Below, one piece after another: positions 1-9,392 of a stretch of 64,000 nucleotides of DNA. Positions within the stretch are counted from its first letter, which is position 1, and each line of letters opens with the position of its first letter. The stretch spans positions 169,145 to 233,144 of the forward strand of contig NZ_JACFYF010000006.1 of NCBI RefSeq assembly GCF_014050145.1, in the 5' to 3' direction. Source of the DNA: Vibrio marinisediminis. GTDB lineage: Bacteria > Pseudomonadota > Gammaproteobacteria > Enterobacterales > Vibrionaceae. Both the position numbers and the translations under genes were made by a program. The notes beneath the pieces were generated by a model. It was not told the DNA's origin, ran no database searches, and saw only the letters and a list, made by a program, of their open reading frames with translations.

Positions 1-227
1 GAAACGAATTAAGTCTGGTCAAAGTTCACATCAATCGTTTAAAAAATCACGTTTTATGGGATTAAGATCACATCAAATTGGATTCATATAAAAAGAGTGT
101 CAGAAAATTTACTTTACGGTCCAATTAAAATTATTAACTGAAATAGCACTAAGTCTCATTCTTTCATTGCTTGATAGCTCGTATAAACGTTACACTTCTT
201 TGCATAAAATCCATAATAACAACGCTA

Positions 228-1148
228 ATGACCCATCTATCTTTTTATTGGTTACCTGAAAACCGCGCTTTAATTGAGAAAGGAATTGAGAGCGAGTTCG
301 CTGCCTTCTTAGAGAGTTCTATTGACTCGGGTAAAATTACCCTTCCTCCAATTCCTGAAGTAGTCACAAAAATCCAAAAACTCTGCTCATCTGATTCGAC
401 AACGATCATGGATGTTGCAGACTGTTTGGTAGAAGATCCCGGTTTAACGGCGACCGTAATTCGTGTTGCAAACTCGGTGATTTTTAATCGCCGCAATATT
501 CAGTGTACTGAAGTCATTACCGCTGTCTCTCGCCTTGGTATTGTGCGAGTACGCGATATCGTTACAGCACAAGCCATTGAGCAACTGAAAAATTCGGTCA
601 ACCTCTCTAAAGAATGCAATCAAATCTTGCGCCAAAGTGCTCACATTTCAAAAGAGTTGGCAGCAACTATGGTGATGGTGAGCAAAGAATTTAGACAAGC
701 TGATTCAACCGAGTATCAACACTTAAGTTCTGATAAGGCCCTATTAACTGGTTTACTCGCTGACATTGGCTTATTTTGCATCGTAAACGAATACTACCTC
801 TATCTAGAAAACGGCAACTACTTAGACAGTGAATTGGCGCTAAGAATTTTTAACTCTCTCTGCCCTGCAGCCAGTCGCTTAGTGCTGGAAAAATGGGGGT
901 TTGACGCTGACTTTATCGATATTGCCATGAATCAAAACAGCCAACATCTGGATGTAGAAGTGTCATACCTCGATGTTGCTCGTATTGCCAATCACATTTT
1001 GATGTTCCGTCGGAAAGATCAGAATATTGATGAGCACACAGTTGAAGTCGACGTGACTGGTGCAGATATTCTGTACAATTTGACCAATTTAAGCGATATT
1101 GAATTCCGAGACAAAATACAAGAATTAATCAGAGCAAGCGGGCTATAA
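228..1148 (+). CDS. Stand-alone HDOD domain protein
   Basis: Cytoplasmic signalling protein of the HDOD family (306 residues from this start), a relative of HD phosphohydrolases that lacks the catalytic His-Asp pair. HDOD proteins usually serve as scaffolds in motility, stress or second-messenger control; the partner here is unknown. The domain starts near residue 39 at LPPIPEV and includes the typical stretch VEDPGLTATVIRVANS. No GGDEF, EAL or receiver domain is fused. A TTG at 171 would add 19 residues that look unlike the family, so ATG 228 is preferred. The gene ends 17 bp before lysO, so the two may be co-transcribed. Confidence 0.85.
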   Translation: MTHLSFYWLPENRALIEKGIESEFAAFLESSIDSGKITLPPIPEVVTKIQKLCSSDSTTIMDVADCLVEDPGLTATVIRVANSVIFNRRNIQCTEVITAVSRLGIVRVRDIVTAQAIEQLKNSVNLSKECNQILRQSAHISKELAATMVMVSKEFRQADSTEYQHLSSDKALLTGLLADIGLFCIVNEYYLYLENGNYLDSELALRIFNSLCPAASRLVLEKWGFDADFIDIAMNQNSQHLDVEVSYLDVARIANHILMFRRKDQNIDEHTVEVDVTGADILYNLTNLSDIEFRDKIQELIRASGL

Positions 1149-1165
1149 GTCCGTCAGGAAGTTGT

Positions 1166-2071
1166 ATGTTTTCAGGGATGTTATTTATCTTTGCCCCGCT
1201 AGTAGTGGGGTATTTTATTGCTGTTTCAAACCAAGGTTTACTCGAAAAAATCAATGCTACAACGACCAATCTTATTTATGTCATATTGGCACTAATGGGA
1301 TTGAGTCTCGCGGCACTCGATAACCTTGGTGATAACCTTCAAACCATATTGTCTTATACCGCAACATTCTTCATTTGTTTGGGTGTCTGTAATATGGCGG
1401 TGTTACCTATTGTCGACCGCTTCCTCCCGTTGGAAGTGGATGCGAAGAATACCAACCTCCCCCTCTCCTCAATGGCGATGGAATCATTAAAATTGATTTT
1501 GGTTGTGGGTGGCGGTTTAATCATTGGACTGATGCTGCCAATTGATCTCTCATGGGTCGATACAGCCAGTGAGTGGATTCTCTTTATCCTACTCTTTTTC
1601 ATTGGTATTCAACTGCGTAATAGCGGTCTAACCCTCAAGCAAATCCTAATTAATAAACAAGGAATGTGCATCGCCTCGTTAATCATCGTCAGTTCACTGT
1701 TTGGTGGTGCGGTTGCAGCCATGATCCTTGATATCGATATTTATCGTGGTTTCGCCATGGCGTCAGGTTTTGGCTGGTACTCTTTAGCTGGGATTTTGAT
1801 GGGTGATGCATTTGGCCCCGTTTACGGTGGCGCGTCATTCATGCTAGAACTACTACGAGAACTCGTTGCACTGGTATTAATTCCACTGATTATTCGAACT
1901 CGACCATGCACAGCGATTGGCTATGCGGGTGCCACAGCAATGGACTTTACCTTACCAGTCATCCAAACCACAGGTGGCGTGCGCTGTGTACCTGTAGCGA
2001 TAGTAAGTGGCTTTATTCTCAGTCTGTTAGTGCCCGTATTGATGTTGTTCTTTGTCTCACTTGCGGGCTAG
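1166..2071 (+). CDS. lysO: LysO-family lysine exporter (DUF340)
   Basis: Inner-membrane protein of 301 residues, the usual length for LysO (E. coli YbjE, about 299), which exports L-lysine and toxic analogues such as thialysine. The sequence is almost entirely hydrophobic helices. It has the LysO plan of an N-terminal half, a hydrophilic break around residues 85-105, and a conserved C-terminal half containing SGFGWYSLAG and GGVRCVPVAIVSGF-like segments. TCAGGAAG lies five bases before the ATG. It sits 17 bp after the HDOD gene. No lysine riboswitch is visible upstream. The family call is firm; the substrate is inferred from E. coli. Confidence 0.9.
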   Translation: MFSGMLFIFAPLVVGYFIAVSNQGLLEKINATTTNLIYVILALMGLSLAALDNLGDNLQTILSYTATFFICLGVCNMAVLPIVDRFLPLEVDAKNTNLPLSSMAMESLKLILVVGGGLIIGLMLPIDLSWVDTASEWILFILLFFIGIQLRNSGLTLKQILINKQGMCIASLIIVSSLFGGAVAAMILDIDIYRGFAMASGFGWYSLAGILMGDAFGPVYGGASFMLELLRELVALVLIPLIIRTRPCTAIGYAGATAMDFTLPVIQTTGGVRCVPVAIVSGFILSLLVPVLMLFFVSLAG

Positions 2072-2137
2072 ATCGCGGGAATATATTTAAAATTCTCTTA
2101 AACTACGCCCACAATTAATAACAATTAGGAAGTTACC

Positions 2138-2650
2138 ATGAAACGTACGTTGCTTGCATTGCTGCTAAGCGCGACTTCTACAGCGGCTTTCGCTGCTGAC
2201 AATTCTTGCCTATCTGAAAAATACGATGCTTATGTCGAAGCATCAATGCATTGGTATGAAGATTTAGCTCAACTGACGGCAGAACAGTACCCAGAACTCA
2301 AAGAAGTCAGCCAGTGGTATTTAGACGGTCGACGTAATCACTTTAACCTAAATGCCGAAGCTGTTAAGTACTACCTTGATAACGACGCCTCTAAAGTCGC
2401 GACAGAGAAACCGGTAGAAGGCTGGCTGCAATTAGAGCAAAAAGAGATCAAAACACTGGCTTCACGCACCGACACATTAGGGCTTGCTGCAGCAAAAACC
2501 TTTGCTGATCGTCAAAATCAACCGCACCCGAAGAATTATGAGCTCCGCTCTGCTTTCGCTGACCTATTAAGCCATCCAACTAAAATTGACAGCGCTTTAA
2601 AACGCTACAACACGTCAATTAGCAAAGTTGAATCCATGACTTGTCCGTAG
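2138..2650 (+). CDS. Small periplasmic protein of unknown function
   Basis: Protein of 170 residues not assigned to a named family. Residues 1-19 form a signal peptide (KR followed by LLALLLSATSTAAFA, cleavage after AFA). The mature part is soluble, probably helical, with one Cys near its start (NSCLSEKY) and one near its end (SMTCP), which could form a disulfide in the periplasm. AGGA precedes the ATG at a normal distance. It is 66 bp after lysO and is followed by a strong hairpin pair, so it ends this transcription unit. Function unknown. Confidence 0.75.
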   Translation: MKRTLLALLLSATSTAAFAADNSCLSEKYDAYVEASMHWYEDLAQLTAEQYPELKEVSQWYLDGRRNHFNLNAEAVKYYLDNDASKVATEKPVEGWLQLEQKEIKTLASRTDTLGLAAAKTFADRQNQPHPKNYELRSAFADLLSHPTKIDSALKRYNTSISKVESMTCP

Positions 2651-2659
2651 AAAACCTAT

Positions 2660-2716
2660 GGTTAATTAGCTCACTGCATTAAACACGGCTAATTAACCAT
2701 CGATTAATCGATTTTT
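2660..2716 (+). terminator. Double hairpin with T-tract after the periplasmic gene
   Basis: Two adjacent structures: an 11-bp perfect inverted repeat GGTTAATTAGC/GCTAATTAACC (2660-2670 and 2688-2698), then the 14-bp palindrome ATCGATTAATCGAT (2699-2712) running into six T. The second part resembles a rho-independent terminator, although its stem is AT-rich. Confidence 0.6.
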
Positions 2717-2829
2717 TAATCAACAGCCGAAGTTACAATCTAAGTTTCTTCAATTAAGGCGGGACATTGATTTGTTTTTCGTTTAGATTGTTCCGCTGCA
2801 ACAAAACATGATAAGAGCAATGTCATTGC

Positions 2830-4479
2830 ATGGTATCGGAACAAAAAACGGCCGACGCTAGCTTCGAGAGTTTACTTCGAATCTTTACCGTCCCAGAAGG
2901 CCCAGACTCAACACTTACTCAAATTGAAGACGAACTGTCACGTAACTTAAATAAGTTTTTGCGTGAACATATCGTTGCGGAAGAAAAACCTCTACGAGAA
3001 ATCGAAAAAGACTTCTCCTCGCCAGTTATACCTGAGCAACCAGAGTTTGTTTCCGATCACACCCAACATTTGCTTGATACGCTTGTGTCGCATTCCGTGC
3101 ACACATCAGCGCCCAGCTTTATTGGGCACATGACTTCAGCACTTCCCTACTTTTTGATGCCGCTTTCTAAGATCATGATTGCGCTCAATCAGAACTTAGT
3201 GAAAATTGAAACATCCAAAGCCTTCACGCCTCTTGAGCGTCAAGTGCTAGGTATGTTGCACCGCCTTATTTATGCTCAGAATGACAAGTTCTATAGTCAG
3301 TGGATGCACAGCGCAAACCACTCACTAGGCGCATTTTGTTCTGGCGGCACGATTGCCAACATTACCGCTCTTTGGGTAGCGCGTAATAATGCCCTTCGCC
3401 CACAAAACGGGTTCCGTGGTGTAGAAAAAGAAGGCCTATTCAAAGCCATGAAGCATTATGGTTATGAAGGCATGGCGATTCTAGTATCTGAACGCGGTCA
3501 CTATTCGCTTAAGAAAGCAGCTGACGTATTGGGCTTAGGTCAAGACGGTTTAGTCGCAGTGAAAACTGACAGTAATAACCGCATTTGTCCTGAAAGCTTA
3601 CAAAGCAAAATTCAAGAGCTTAAAGCAAAAAGCATCAAGCCTTTTGCTGTTGTTGGTGTGGCGGGTACTACCGAGACTGGTAACATTGACCCACTGGCTG
3701 AAATTGCGGCTATTTGCCAGCAAGAAAACTGCCATTTCCACGTTGATGCGGCATGGGGTGGCGCGACTCTGATGTCAAACAACCATCGCCACCTATTAAA
3801 TGGTATTGAGTTAGCCGACTCTGTCACGATTGACGCACATAAGCAGCTTTATATCCCTATGGGTGCGGGCATGGTGTTGTTCAAAGATCCAAGTGCCATG
3901 AAGTCGATTGAGCATCACGCTCAATATATTCTACGTAAGGGCTCTAAAGATCTCGGCAGCCATACCTTAGAAGGTTCTCGTTCAGGAATGGCGATGCTGG
4001 TTTATGCTTCAATGCACATCATCAGTCGCCCTGGCTACGAGTTATTAATTGACCAAAGCATTAAAAAAGCGGCTTACTTTGCCAATTTGATCAAACAGCA
4101 AAGTGACTTTGAGTTAGTTTCTGAACCTGAATTGTGTCTACTGACCTATCGTTACGTTCCTGAAAATGTTCGTCAGGCTGTTGCTGTGGCATCTGAAGCA
4201 CAACGCGCTGATATGAATAAGCTACTCAATGACTTGACCAAGTTCGTGCAAAAGCGTCAACGTGAAAACGGTCGCTCGTTTGTATCACGAACTCGATTGA
4301 ATCCAATTCAGAACGGTAGTTTGAACACCATTGTTTTCCGTGTGGTATTGGCTAATCCGCTTTCAAGTTGCGAGATTCTACAGAGTGTATTGGAAGAGCA
4401 GCGAGAAATCGCACAAACTGACGCGCCAACTCTGTTAACAAAAATCAACCAACTTGCAGACAAAATATTGGCAAACTGA
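2830..4479 (+). CDS. panP: Pyridoxal-dependent aspartate 1-decarboxylase
   Basis: Cytoplasmic PLP enzyme of 549 residues, group II amino-acid decarboxylase fold, matching the Vibrio/Shewanella aspartate 1-decarboxylase family (PanP). It makes beta-alanine from aspartate for pantothenate and CoA synthesis and replaces the pyruvoyl enzyme PanD. The PLP-binding lysine is Lys338 in the motif DAHKQLYIPMG; HVDAAWGG upstream provides the ring-stacking and Asp contacts, and FCSGGTIANI the phosphate-binding turn. The N-terminal 60 residues are a typical extension. It stands alone, with hexR starting about 290 bp downstream. No regulatory site was recognised. Confidence 0.92.
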   Translation: MVSEQKTADASFESLLRIFTVPEGPDSTLTQIEDELSRNLNKFLREHIVAEEKPLREIEKDFSSPVIPEQPEFVSDHTQHLLDTLVSHSVHTSAPSFIGHMTSALPYFLMPLSKIMIALNQNLVKIETSKAFTPLERQVLGMLHRLIYAQNDKFYSQWMHSANHSLGAFCSGGTIANITALWVARNNALRPQNGFRGVEKEGLFKAMKHYGYEGMAILVSERGHYSLKKAADVLGLGQDGLVAVKTDSNNRICPESLQSKIQELKAKSIKPFAVVGVAGTTETGNIDPLAEIAAICQQENCHFHVDAAWGGATLMSNNHRHLLNGIELADSVTIDAHKQLYIPMGAGMVLFKDPSAMKSIEHHAQYILRKGSKDLGSHTLEGSRSGMAMLVYASMHIISRPGYELLIDQSIKKAAYFANLIKQQSDFELVSEPELCLLTYRYVPENVRQAVAVASEAQRADMNKLLNDLTKFVQKRQRENGRSFVSRTRLNPIQNGSLNTIVFRVVLANPLSSCEILQSVLEEQREIAQTDAPTLLTKINQLADKILAN

Positions 4480-4607
4480 AATTTTATTTCTTATTTAATG
4501 TAATTTGTTATCAATAGCGCTGGGATTCCCGACAGATCGCGCCATATTCAATAAAATTTTTGTAGTTTTCATAAAATTTTGTTTGATGCCTGTCATATTC
4601 TAGCCAA

Positions 4608-4635
4608 TTGGTCCGTATAAAAATTACTGTAATAC
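4608..4635 (+). promoter_or_regulatory. Candidate sigma-70 promoter of hexR
   Basis: TTGGTC (4608-4613), 16-bp spacer, TAATAC (4630-4635). The small palindrome ATTACTGTAAT (4623-4633) overlaps the -10 and could be an operator, but it does not have the spacing of the known HexR site, so autoregulation is not claimed. Confidence 0.45.
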
Positions 4636-4670
4636 TTAAGGTTAGGTTTATACTGGGTCAACGGCGCTAT

Positions 4671-4729
4671 CGAGCGTTTCTTGTTCTTGAAACCCTTAAC
4701 CATATTTGGTTAAGAATACAAAACGCTCG
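4671..4729 (+). promoter_or_regulatory. Nested stem-loop in the hexR leader
   Basis: Outer 9-bp perfect repeat CGAGCGTTT (4671-4679) / AAACGCTCG (4721-4729) encloses an inner 7-bp hairpin CTTAACC (4695-4701) / GGTTAAG (4708-4714). It lies between the likely promoter and the hexR start, 35 bases before the ATG. No T-tract follows, so it is not a simple terminator. It may be a leader RNA structure or a DNA-binding site. Confidence 0.5.
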
Positions 4730-4764
4730 CTCAGTGAGTTGTTCTCTATACCCTTGTGAACACT

Positions 4765-5619
4765 ATGAATACATTAGAAAAAATACAGAAAAACCTAGAA
4801 AATTTCAGTAAGTCGGAACGTAAGGTCGCGGAAGTGATCATGGCGTCGCCACAGACTGCAATTCATTCTAGCATTGCTACGCTAGCCAAAATGGCAGATG
4901 TAAGTGAGCCTACTGTTAACCGTTTTTGTCGTCGCTTGGACACCAAAGGTTTTCCGGATTTCAAACTGCACCTTGCGCAGAGCCTTGCCAATGGAACACC
5001 TTACGTAAACCGTAATGTTGAAGAAGACGATGGTCCAGACGCATACAGCCATAAGATTTTTGAATCAACAATGGCGTGTTTGGATGTAGCGAAAAACAGC
5101 TTAGACCCAATGCAAGTAAACCGAGCTGTGGATTTGCTTACCCAAGCAAAACGCATTTCATTCTTTGGTTTAGGTGCATCTTCTGCAGTGGCAAAAGACG
5201 CGCAAAACAAATTTATTCGCTTTAATATTCCGATTACCTGCTTCGAAGATATCGTTATGCAGCGTATGAGTTGCATTAACAGTTCTGACAATGACGTGAT
5301 CGTTTTGATTTCTCATACCGGCAGAACAAAGAGTCAGGTTGAAATTGCTAACCTTGCACGTGAGAACGGTGCAACCGTGATTGCCATTACAGCAAAAGAC
5401 TCTCCATTGGATAAAGCCAGCTCTTTGACTATATCGCTTGATGTACCAGAAGATACTGACGTTTACATGCCAATGGCTAGCCGTGTTGTTCAAATGACAG
5501 TGATCGATGTATTAGCAACTGGCTTTACGCTACGTCGCGGTACTGGTTTCCGTGAAAACCTTCGTCGTGTAAAAGACGCGCTGAAAGATTCACGTTACGA
5601 TAAATTGTCACACTTCTAA
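4765..5619 (+). CDS. hexR: HexR, RpiR-type regulator of central carbon metabolism
   Basis: Transcription factor of the MurR/RpiR family (284 residues). N-terminal HTH (about residues 1-77, SEPTVNRFCRRL being the recognition helix) and a C-terminal SIS sugar-phosphate-binding domain (about 115-270, with LISHTGRTKSQVEIA as the phosphate loop). It is nearly collinear with E. coli HexR, which controls zwf/edd and other glycolytic and gluconeogenic genes in response to KDPG. A GTG at 4756 would add three residues; ATG 4765 (MNTLEKIQ) matches the family start. It is followed directly by a terminator shared with the convergent alcohol dehydrogenase gene. Confidence 0.95.
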   Translation: MNTLEKIQKNLENFSKSERKVAEVIMASPQTAIHSSIATLAKMADVSEPTVNRFCRRLDTKGFPDFKLHLAQSLANGTPYVNRNVEEDDGPDAYSHKIFESTMACLDVAKNSLDPMQVNRAVDLLTQAKRISFFGLGASSAVAKDAQNKFIRFNIPITCFEDIVMQRMSCINSSDNDVIVLISHTGRTKSQVEIANLARENGATVIAITAKDSPLDKASSLTISLDVPEDTDVYMPMASRVVQMTVIDVLATGFTLRRGTGFRENLRRVKDALKDSRYDKLSHF

Positions 5620-5620
5620 A

Positions 5621-5643
5621 AAGAGGCCGAACGGCCTCTTTTT
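5621..5643. terminator. Bidirectional terminator between hexR and the alcohol dehydrogenase
   Basis: AAGAGGCC (5621-5628), loop GAAC, GGCCTCTT (5633-5640), with T-runs on both strands. It abuts the stop codon of the convergent minus-strand gene. Confidence 0.85.
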
Positions 5644-6893
5644 CATGTCTGTTGGGATGCTGGCAGACCGCTTTGATCCGATTGTGATACCAATGACACT
5701 TTGGTCTGGTTTTCAAAAACCGACTCTTTTTCACAGCTTCCATTACACTGGCATACCTGCTGCAAAATAAACATCAACCTCTCTTTGGTTAGCGGTAGAG
5801 GGTTCCCCTTAATCGCCACTGATTTAAGTGCATCATCCACGACCTGTTCAAAGGATGTCTTACAGACGCCAAACTCATTTAAATCTGGTAGTTTAAGTTT
5901 CTCAAGCATCATGTTGGTCCATAACACCGCATCGTCACGACTCGCATTTGCTCGTCCCGTCAATAACTGCGCCATCTTGCGATACCTTGCTAATACATCA
6001 GCCCTACCCGCTTTCTTCGCTGCTCGGATGTTTTCTTGCATCACAAACGGGGCAAGCCGGGCAGTGATCACACTGTGTGGCGCTGCCAGTTTTCCGCCTA
6101 ATGCAGAAGCCAAACCATGCGCGGCACCTAATTTAGCGTTGGTAATCGCCATTCCGCCAAGCATGGCAGCGAAAGAGAGATCCGATCGCGCACGGTAATT
6201 ATCATTCAAACAACCAGGCAACACAGATTCACTTAATCGGCGCAGCCCCTCTTCACAAATCATATCGGTAATTGGGTTGGGCTCACCACAAACATACGCT
6301 TCCATTAAATGGGTAAACGCGTCCATGGCGCCTCGACCAGAAGTATAAGCGTCAGTGCCATAGGTGAGTGTCGGGTCGACAATCGCCACATCAGCTAACA
6401 TTTCAGGACTACGCAAACTGACTTTGACTTTATCTTGCCCAGAACGAAGCACGGCGTTACGCGTAACTTCAGAGCCCGTACTTGCGGTTGTCGGAATAGC
6501 AATAAACGGAATGGGTTTGGTTTTCAACGGAACATTACGCCCAACGACTTCAACGTAATCATACACATCACCTTGGTTTGGGATAATTGCAGCAAGAGCT
6601 TTGCCCATATCGATAACGCTGCCACCACCAATGGCAATAACCAAGTCTGGTTTGAATTTACGCCCATTTAAAGCGGTTTCTTCCACCATAGTAATATTGG
6701 GTTCACCACAGATAGCGACATGCTGGTAACGCATGCCCTGCATTTTAATGTATTGAATAATCGGCGAAGCACGCTCGGTGTTTTTGCCCGATACGAGCAA
6801 CACGCTATAGCCAAATTGATTAATGACGGAGAGAGACGATTGAAGCGCACCTTCACCAAAAATGATGCGCGTGGAGGTCATAAATTGGAACAT
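5643..6893 (-). CDS. Iron-containing alcohol dehydrogenase (group III)
   Basis: NAD(P)-dependent dehydrogenase of the Fe-ADH family (416 residues from this start), interconverting an alcohol and an aldehyde. The dinucleotide loop is AIGGGSVIDMGKA. Metal ligands appear as Asp and His in GAMDAFTHLMEAYV, His in GAAHGLASALGG and His in APHSVITARL. ATG 6893 (MFQFMTSTRIIFGEG) is the natural family start; an ATG 36 bases further upstream adds an unlikely leader. After the usual C-terminus there is an extra tail of roughly 30 residues with three Cys (CQCNGSC), so the protein is longer than most members (about 380-390). Substrate unknown. Divergent from grxA. Confidence 0.88.
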   Translation of the reverse strand: MFQFMTSTRIIFGEGALQSSLSVINQFGYSVLLVSGKNTERASPIIQYIKMQGMRYQHVAICGEPNITMVEETALNGRKFKPDLVIAIGGGSVIDMGKALAAIIPNQGDVYDYVEVVGRNVPLKTKPIPFIAIPTTASTGSEVTRNAVLRSGQDKVKVSLRSPEMLADVAIVDPTLTYGTDAYTSGRGAMDAFTHLMEAYVCGEPNPITDMICEEGLRRLSESVLPGCLNDNYRARSDLSFAAMLGGMAITNAKLGAAHGLASALGGKLAAPHSVITARLAPFVMQENIRAAKKAGRADVLARYRKMAQLLTGRANASRDDAVLWTNMMLEKLKLPDLNEFGVCKTSFEQVVDDALKSVAIKGNPLPLTKERLMFILQQVCQCNGSCEKESVFENQTKVSLVSQSDQSGLPASQQT

Positions 6894-7144
6894 ACCAAAC
6901 ACACTCCTTATGCAAATTAGTAAGCTCAATCTAGCTTGCCTTGTGCCAACAAAAATTAAATTGACCTACCCCGCTTTGTTGCAATTAACCTCATATAAAA
7001 TATGGTTTTCGCGATTCTGCTCGATTGTTTTGTTCATTTTTTTAGCGATAGATTTTTCCTATTGAATCAAGAGGTCATTGCCACTTTATTTTCGCCAAAG
7101 TTTGCGGCATAGTGGCAACTATCAAATTTAAGGAGAAAGATTCT

Positions 7145-7408
7145 ATGTTCGTAGTTATTTTCGGTCGCCCAGCGTGCCCTTACTGTGTTCGTGCTAAAGA
7201 GCATGCAGAAACGCTTAAAGAAAAACGTGACGATTTCAACTACCGCTATGTTGATATCCAGGCAGAAGGTATCTCTAAAGCTGACTTAGAGAAAACTGTT
7301 GGTAAACCTGTTGAAACCGTTCCACAGATCTTCATCGATCAAGAACACATCGGTGGTTGTGACGAATTCGAAGCATACGCGAAAGAGAATCTTGGTCTTT
7401 TTGACTAA
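7145..7408 (+). CDS. grxA: Glutaredoxin 1
   Basis: Dithiol glutaredoxin of 87 residues (E. coli GrxA has 85). It uses glutathione to reduce protein disulfides, notably those of ribonucleotide reductase and OxyR. Active site CPYC (Cys11/Cys14 in RPACPYCVRAKEHA); the cis-Pro segment TVPQIF and the GSH-contacting HIGGCDEF are present. The ATG at 7145 follows AAGGAG with good spacing. An in-frame ATA/GTG extension to 7112 is rejected because it lacks a ribosome binding site and exceeds family length. A terminator follows. In E. coli grxA also lies near ybjL, so the neighbourhood is old. Confidence 0.95.
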   Translation: MFVVIFGRPACPYCVRAKEHAETLKEKRDDFNYRYVDIQAEGISKADLEKTVGKPVETVPQIFIDQEHIGGCDEFEAYAKENLGLFD

Positions 7409-7434
7409 TCTACACCGCATATATTTTAAGAAAA

Positions 7435-7457
7435 CCGCTGCTTTCAGCGGTTTTTTT
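7435..7457 (+). terminator. grxA terminator
   Basis: CCGCTG, loop CTTT, CAGCGG, then seven T. Confidence 0.88.
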
Positions 7458-7622
7458 ATATCTGCCATATAGTTACAGCACTTCAATAGATTCTTTTAGT
7501 GTGATTAAAAATAATAGTAGTTTCTGCTTATATTTTTTTATTATTCAGTTACAATTTGACGAACTTAACCTCATGCTCAGAACGCTGAGTATTAGGCTGG
7601 CATTGAAACAAGAACTGCCCCT

Positions 7623-9305
7623 GTGAATATTGACGTTGTACTGCTGCTTAAACAAAACCCTATTCTTCTCATCTTTGTGGTGTTAGCGATTGGTCTTGCC
7701 ATCGGTAAAATTCGCTTCGGTAACCTACAACTTGGCAATTCCATCGGTGTACTTATTACCGCTTTAGTAATGGGTCATCTTGGATTCACCTTCAATCCTG
7801 ATGCTCTTACCATTGGTTTTATGCTGTTTATCTACTGTGTGGGTATTGAAGCTGGACCAAACTTCTTTGGTATCTTCTTCCGCGATGGTAAGCACTATTT
7901 CATTTTGAGCCTAGTAGTGCTCGCAACTGCGCTGTTTATCACCCACTTCTGTAGCCAGTGGATGGGGCTCGATTTCGGTTTAGCCGCAGGTATGATGGCG
8001 GGTGCGTTAACCTCAACACCTGTGTTGGTGGGTGCACAAGATGCTCTCAATTCAGGGCTTGCCACTGTGCCACGTAACATGGATTTTGGACTTGTTCTAG
8101 AGAACTTATCGGTGGGTTATGCCATGGCGTACCTCATTGGTTTGATAAGCATGATCATGTTCGCCAAACTACTGCCTAAACTACAAAAAGAGAACCTTTC
8201 TGATTCTGCACAGCAAATTGCGCAAGAGCGCGGACTTGGCAGCTCAGGGCAACGTAAAGTCTACTTACCCATTATTCGCGCCTATCGCGTTGGACCAGAG
8301 TTGATTGATTGGACCGATGGCAAAAACCTACGTGAACTGGGTATCTACCGTCAAACCGGTTGCTATATAGAACGAATTCGTCGTGGTGGCATTTTGGCAC
8401 ACCCTGACGGGGATGCGATTTTACAAGAAGGTGATGAAATTGCGCTAGTTGGCTTCCCAGACAGCCATGCACGTCTTGACCCAAGTTTCCGCAACGGTAA
8501 AGAGGTGTTTGACCGCAACTTACTCGACCTACGTATTGTCGAAGAAGAGATCGTTGTAAAAAGTGACTCTATCGCTGGTAAGCGATTGTCAGATCTCAAC
8601 CTTTCAGAATACGGTTGTTTCTTGAACCGTGTTGTTCGAGCGCAAATCGAAATGCCAATGGATCTCGATATTGTGCTCGCCAAAGGTGATGTACTGCAAG
8701 TCAGTGGTGAGAAAAGCCGTGTGCATGGTCTTGCGGAAAAAATTGGTTTTATCTCGATTCATAGCCAAATGGCAGACTTACTGGCATTTTGTAGCTTCTT
8801 CATTCTTGGGGTGTTGTTTGGCTTGATCACCATGACATTTGGTCAAGTCTCCTTTGGTTTAGGTAATGCGGTTGGTCTGCTTCTGTCTGGGATTATGTTG
8901 GGCTTTTTACGAGCTAACCACCCTACTTTTGGCTACGTGCCACAAGGGGCATTAAACATGGTCAAAGACCTAGGTTTGATGTTCTTCATGGTTGGGATCG
9001 GGCTAAGTGCCGGTGGCAAAATGTTTGATCATCTCGCGCAAGTTGGTCCTCAGGTGATTGGGCTTGCTTTCTTAGTCAGTGTTGTCCCTGTTGTGCTTGC
9101 CTATCTAGTTGGCGCTTATGTGCTAAAGATGAACCGTGCGCTGTTATTTGGTGCCATAATCGGTGCTCGTACTTGTGGTCCGGCGATGGATATCGTGAAC
9201 GAATACGCGAAATCAACTATTCCAGCCTTAGGCTATGCTGGCACCTACGCCATTGCCAATATTTTGATGACCCTTGGCGGTACAATACTGATTATTCTCA
9301 GTTAA
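7623..9305 (+). CDS. ybjL: YbjL-type transporter of the aspartate:alanine exchanger family
   Basis: Inner-membrane protein of 560 residues, collinear with E. coli YbjL (561). The family has two membrane halves of about five helices each (roughly residues 1-185 and 380-560), separated by two cytoplasmic RCK_C/TrkA_C domains (about 205-370) that bind regulatory ligands. The signature segments [13 protein letters not shown] in the first half and [12 protein letters not shown] near the end are the repeated pore motifs. The GTG start at 7623 gives the same N-terminus as YbjL (MNIDV). Transported substrate is not established for YbjL; AspT relatives exchange aspartate and alanine. Confidence 0.92.
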   Translation: MNIDVVLLLKQNPILLIFVVLAIGLAIGKIRFGNLQLGNSIGVLITALVMGHLGFTFNPDALTIGFMLFIYCVGIEAGPNFFGIFFRDGKHYFILSLVVLATALFITHFCSQWMGLDFGLAAGMMAGALTSTPVLVGAQDALNSGLATVPRNMDFGLVLENLSVGYAMAYLIGLISMIMFAKLLPKLQKENLSDSAQQIAQERGLGSSGQRKVYLPIIRAYRVGPELIDWTDGKNLRELGIYRQTGCYIERIRRGGILAHPDGDAILQEGDEIALVGFPDSHARLDPSFRNGKEVFDRNLLDLRIVEEEIVVKSDSIAGKRLSDLNLSEYGCFLNRVVRAQIEMPMDLDIVLAKGDVLQVSGEKSRVHGLAEKIGFISIHSQMADLLAFCSFFILGVLFGLITMTFGQVSFGLGNAVGLLLSGIMLGFLRANHPTFGYVPQGALNMVKDLGLMFFMVGIGLSAGGKMFDHLAQVGPQVIGLAFLVSVVPVVLAYLVGAYVLKMNRALLFGAIIGARTCGPAMDIVNEYAKSTIPALGYAGTYAIANILMTLGGTILIILS

Positions 9306-9315
9306 TTTGAATGAA

Positions 9316-9343
9316 AAAATCCCCACTCTTTTGTGGGGATTTT
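9316..9343. terminator. Bidirectional terminator between ybjL and metE
   Basis: AAAATCCCCAC / GTGGGGATTTT with a short loop, A-run on one side and T-run on the other, between convergent genes. Confidence 0.88.
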
Positions 9344-9392
9344 GCATTTAGAGTAAGTCATCGGCGACTGACTTTACGTCTCTTTACGATAT

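Noticed and set aside
4623-4633. Palindrome ATTACTGTAAT as a HexR operator
   Set aside because: The half-sites point the wrong way and the spacing differs from the TGTAAT-type HexR site, so autoregulation is not supported.
4608-4811. 67-codon frame upstream of and overlapping hexR
   Set aside because: Runs through the promoter and hairpin, has no ribosome site and overlaps hexR in another frame.
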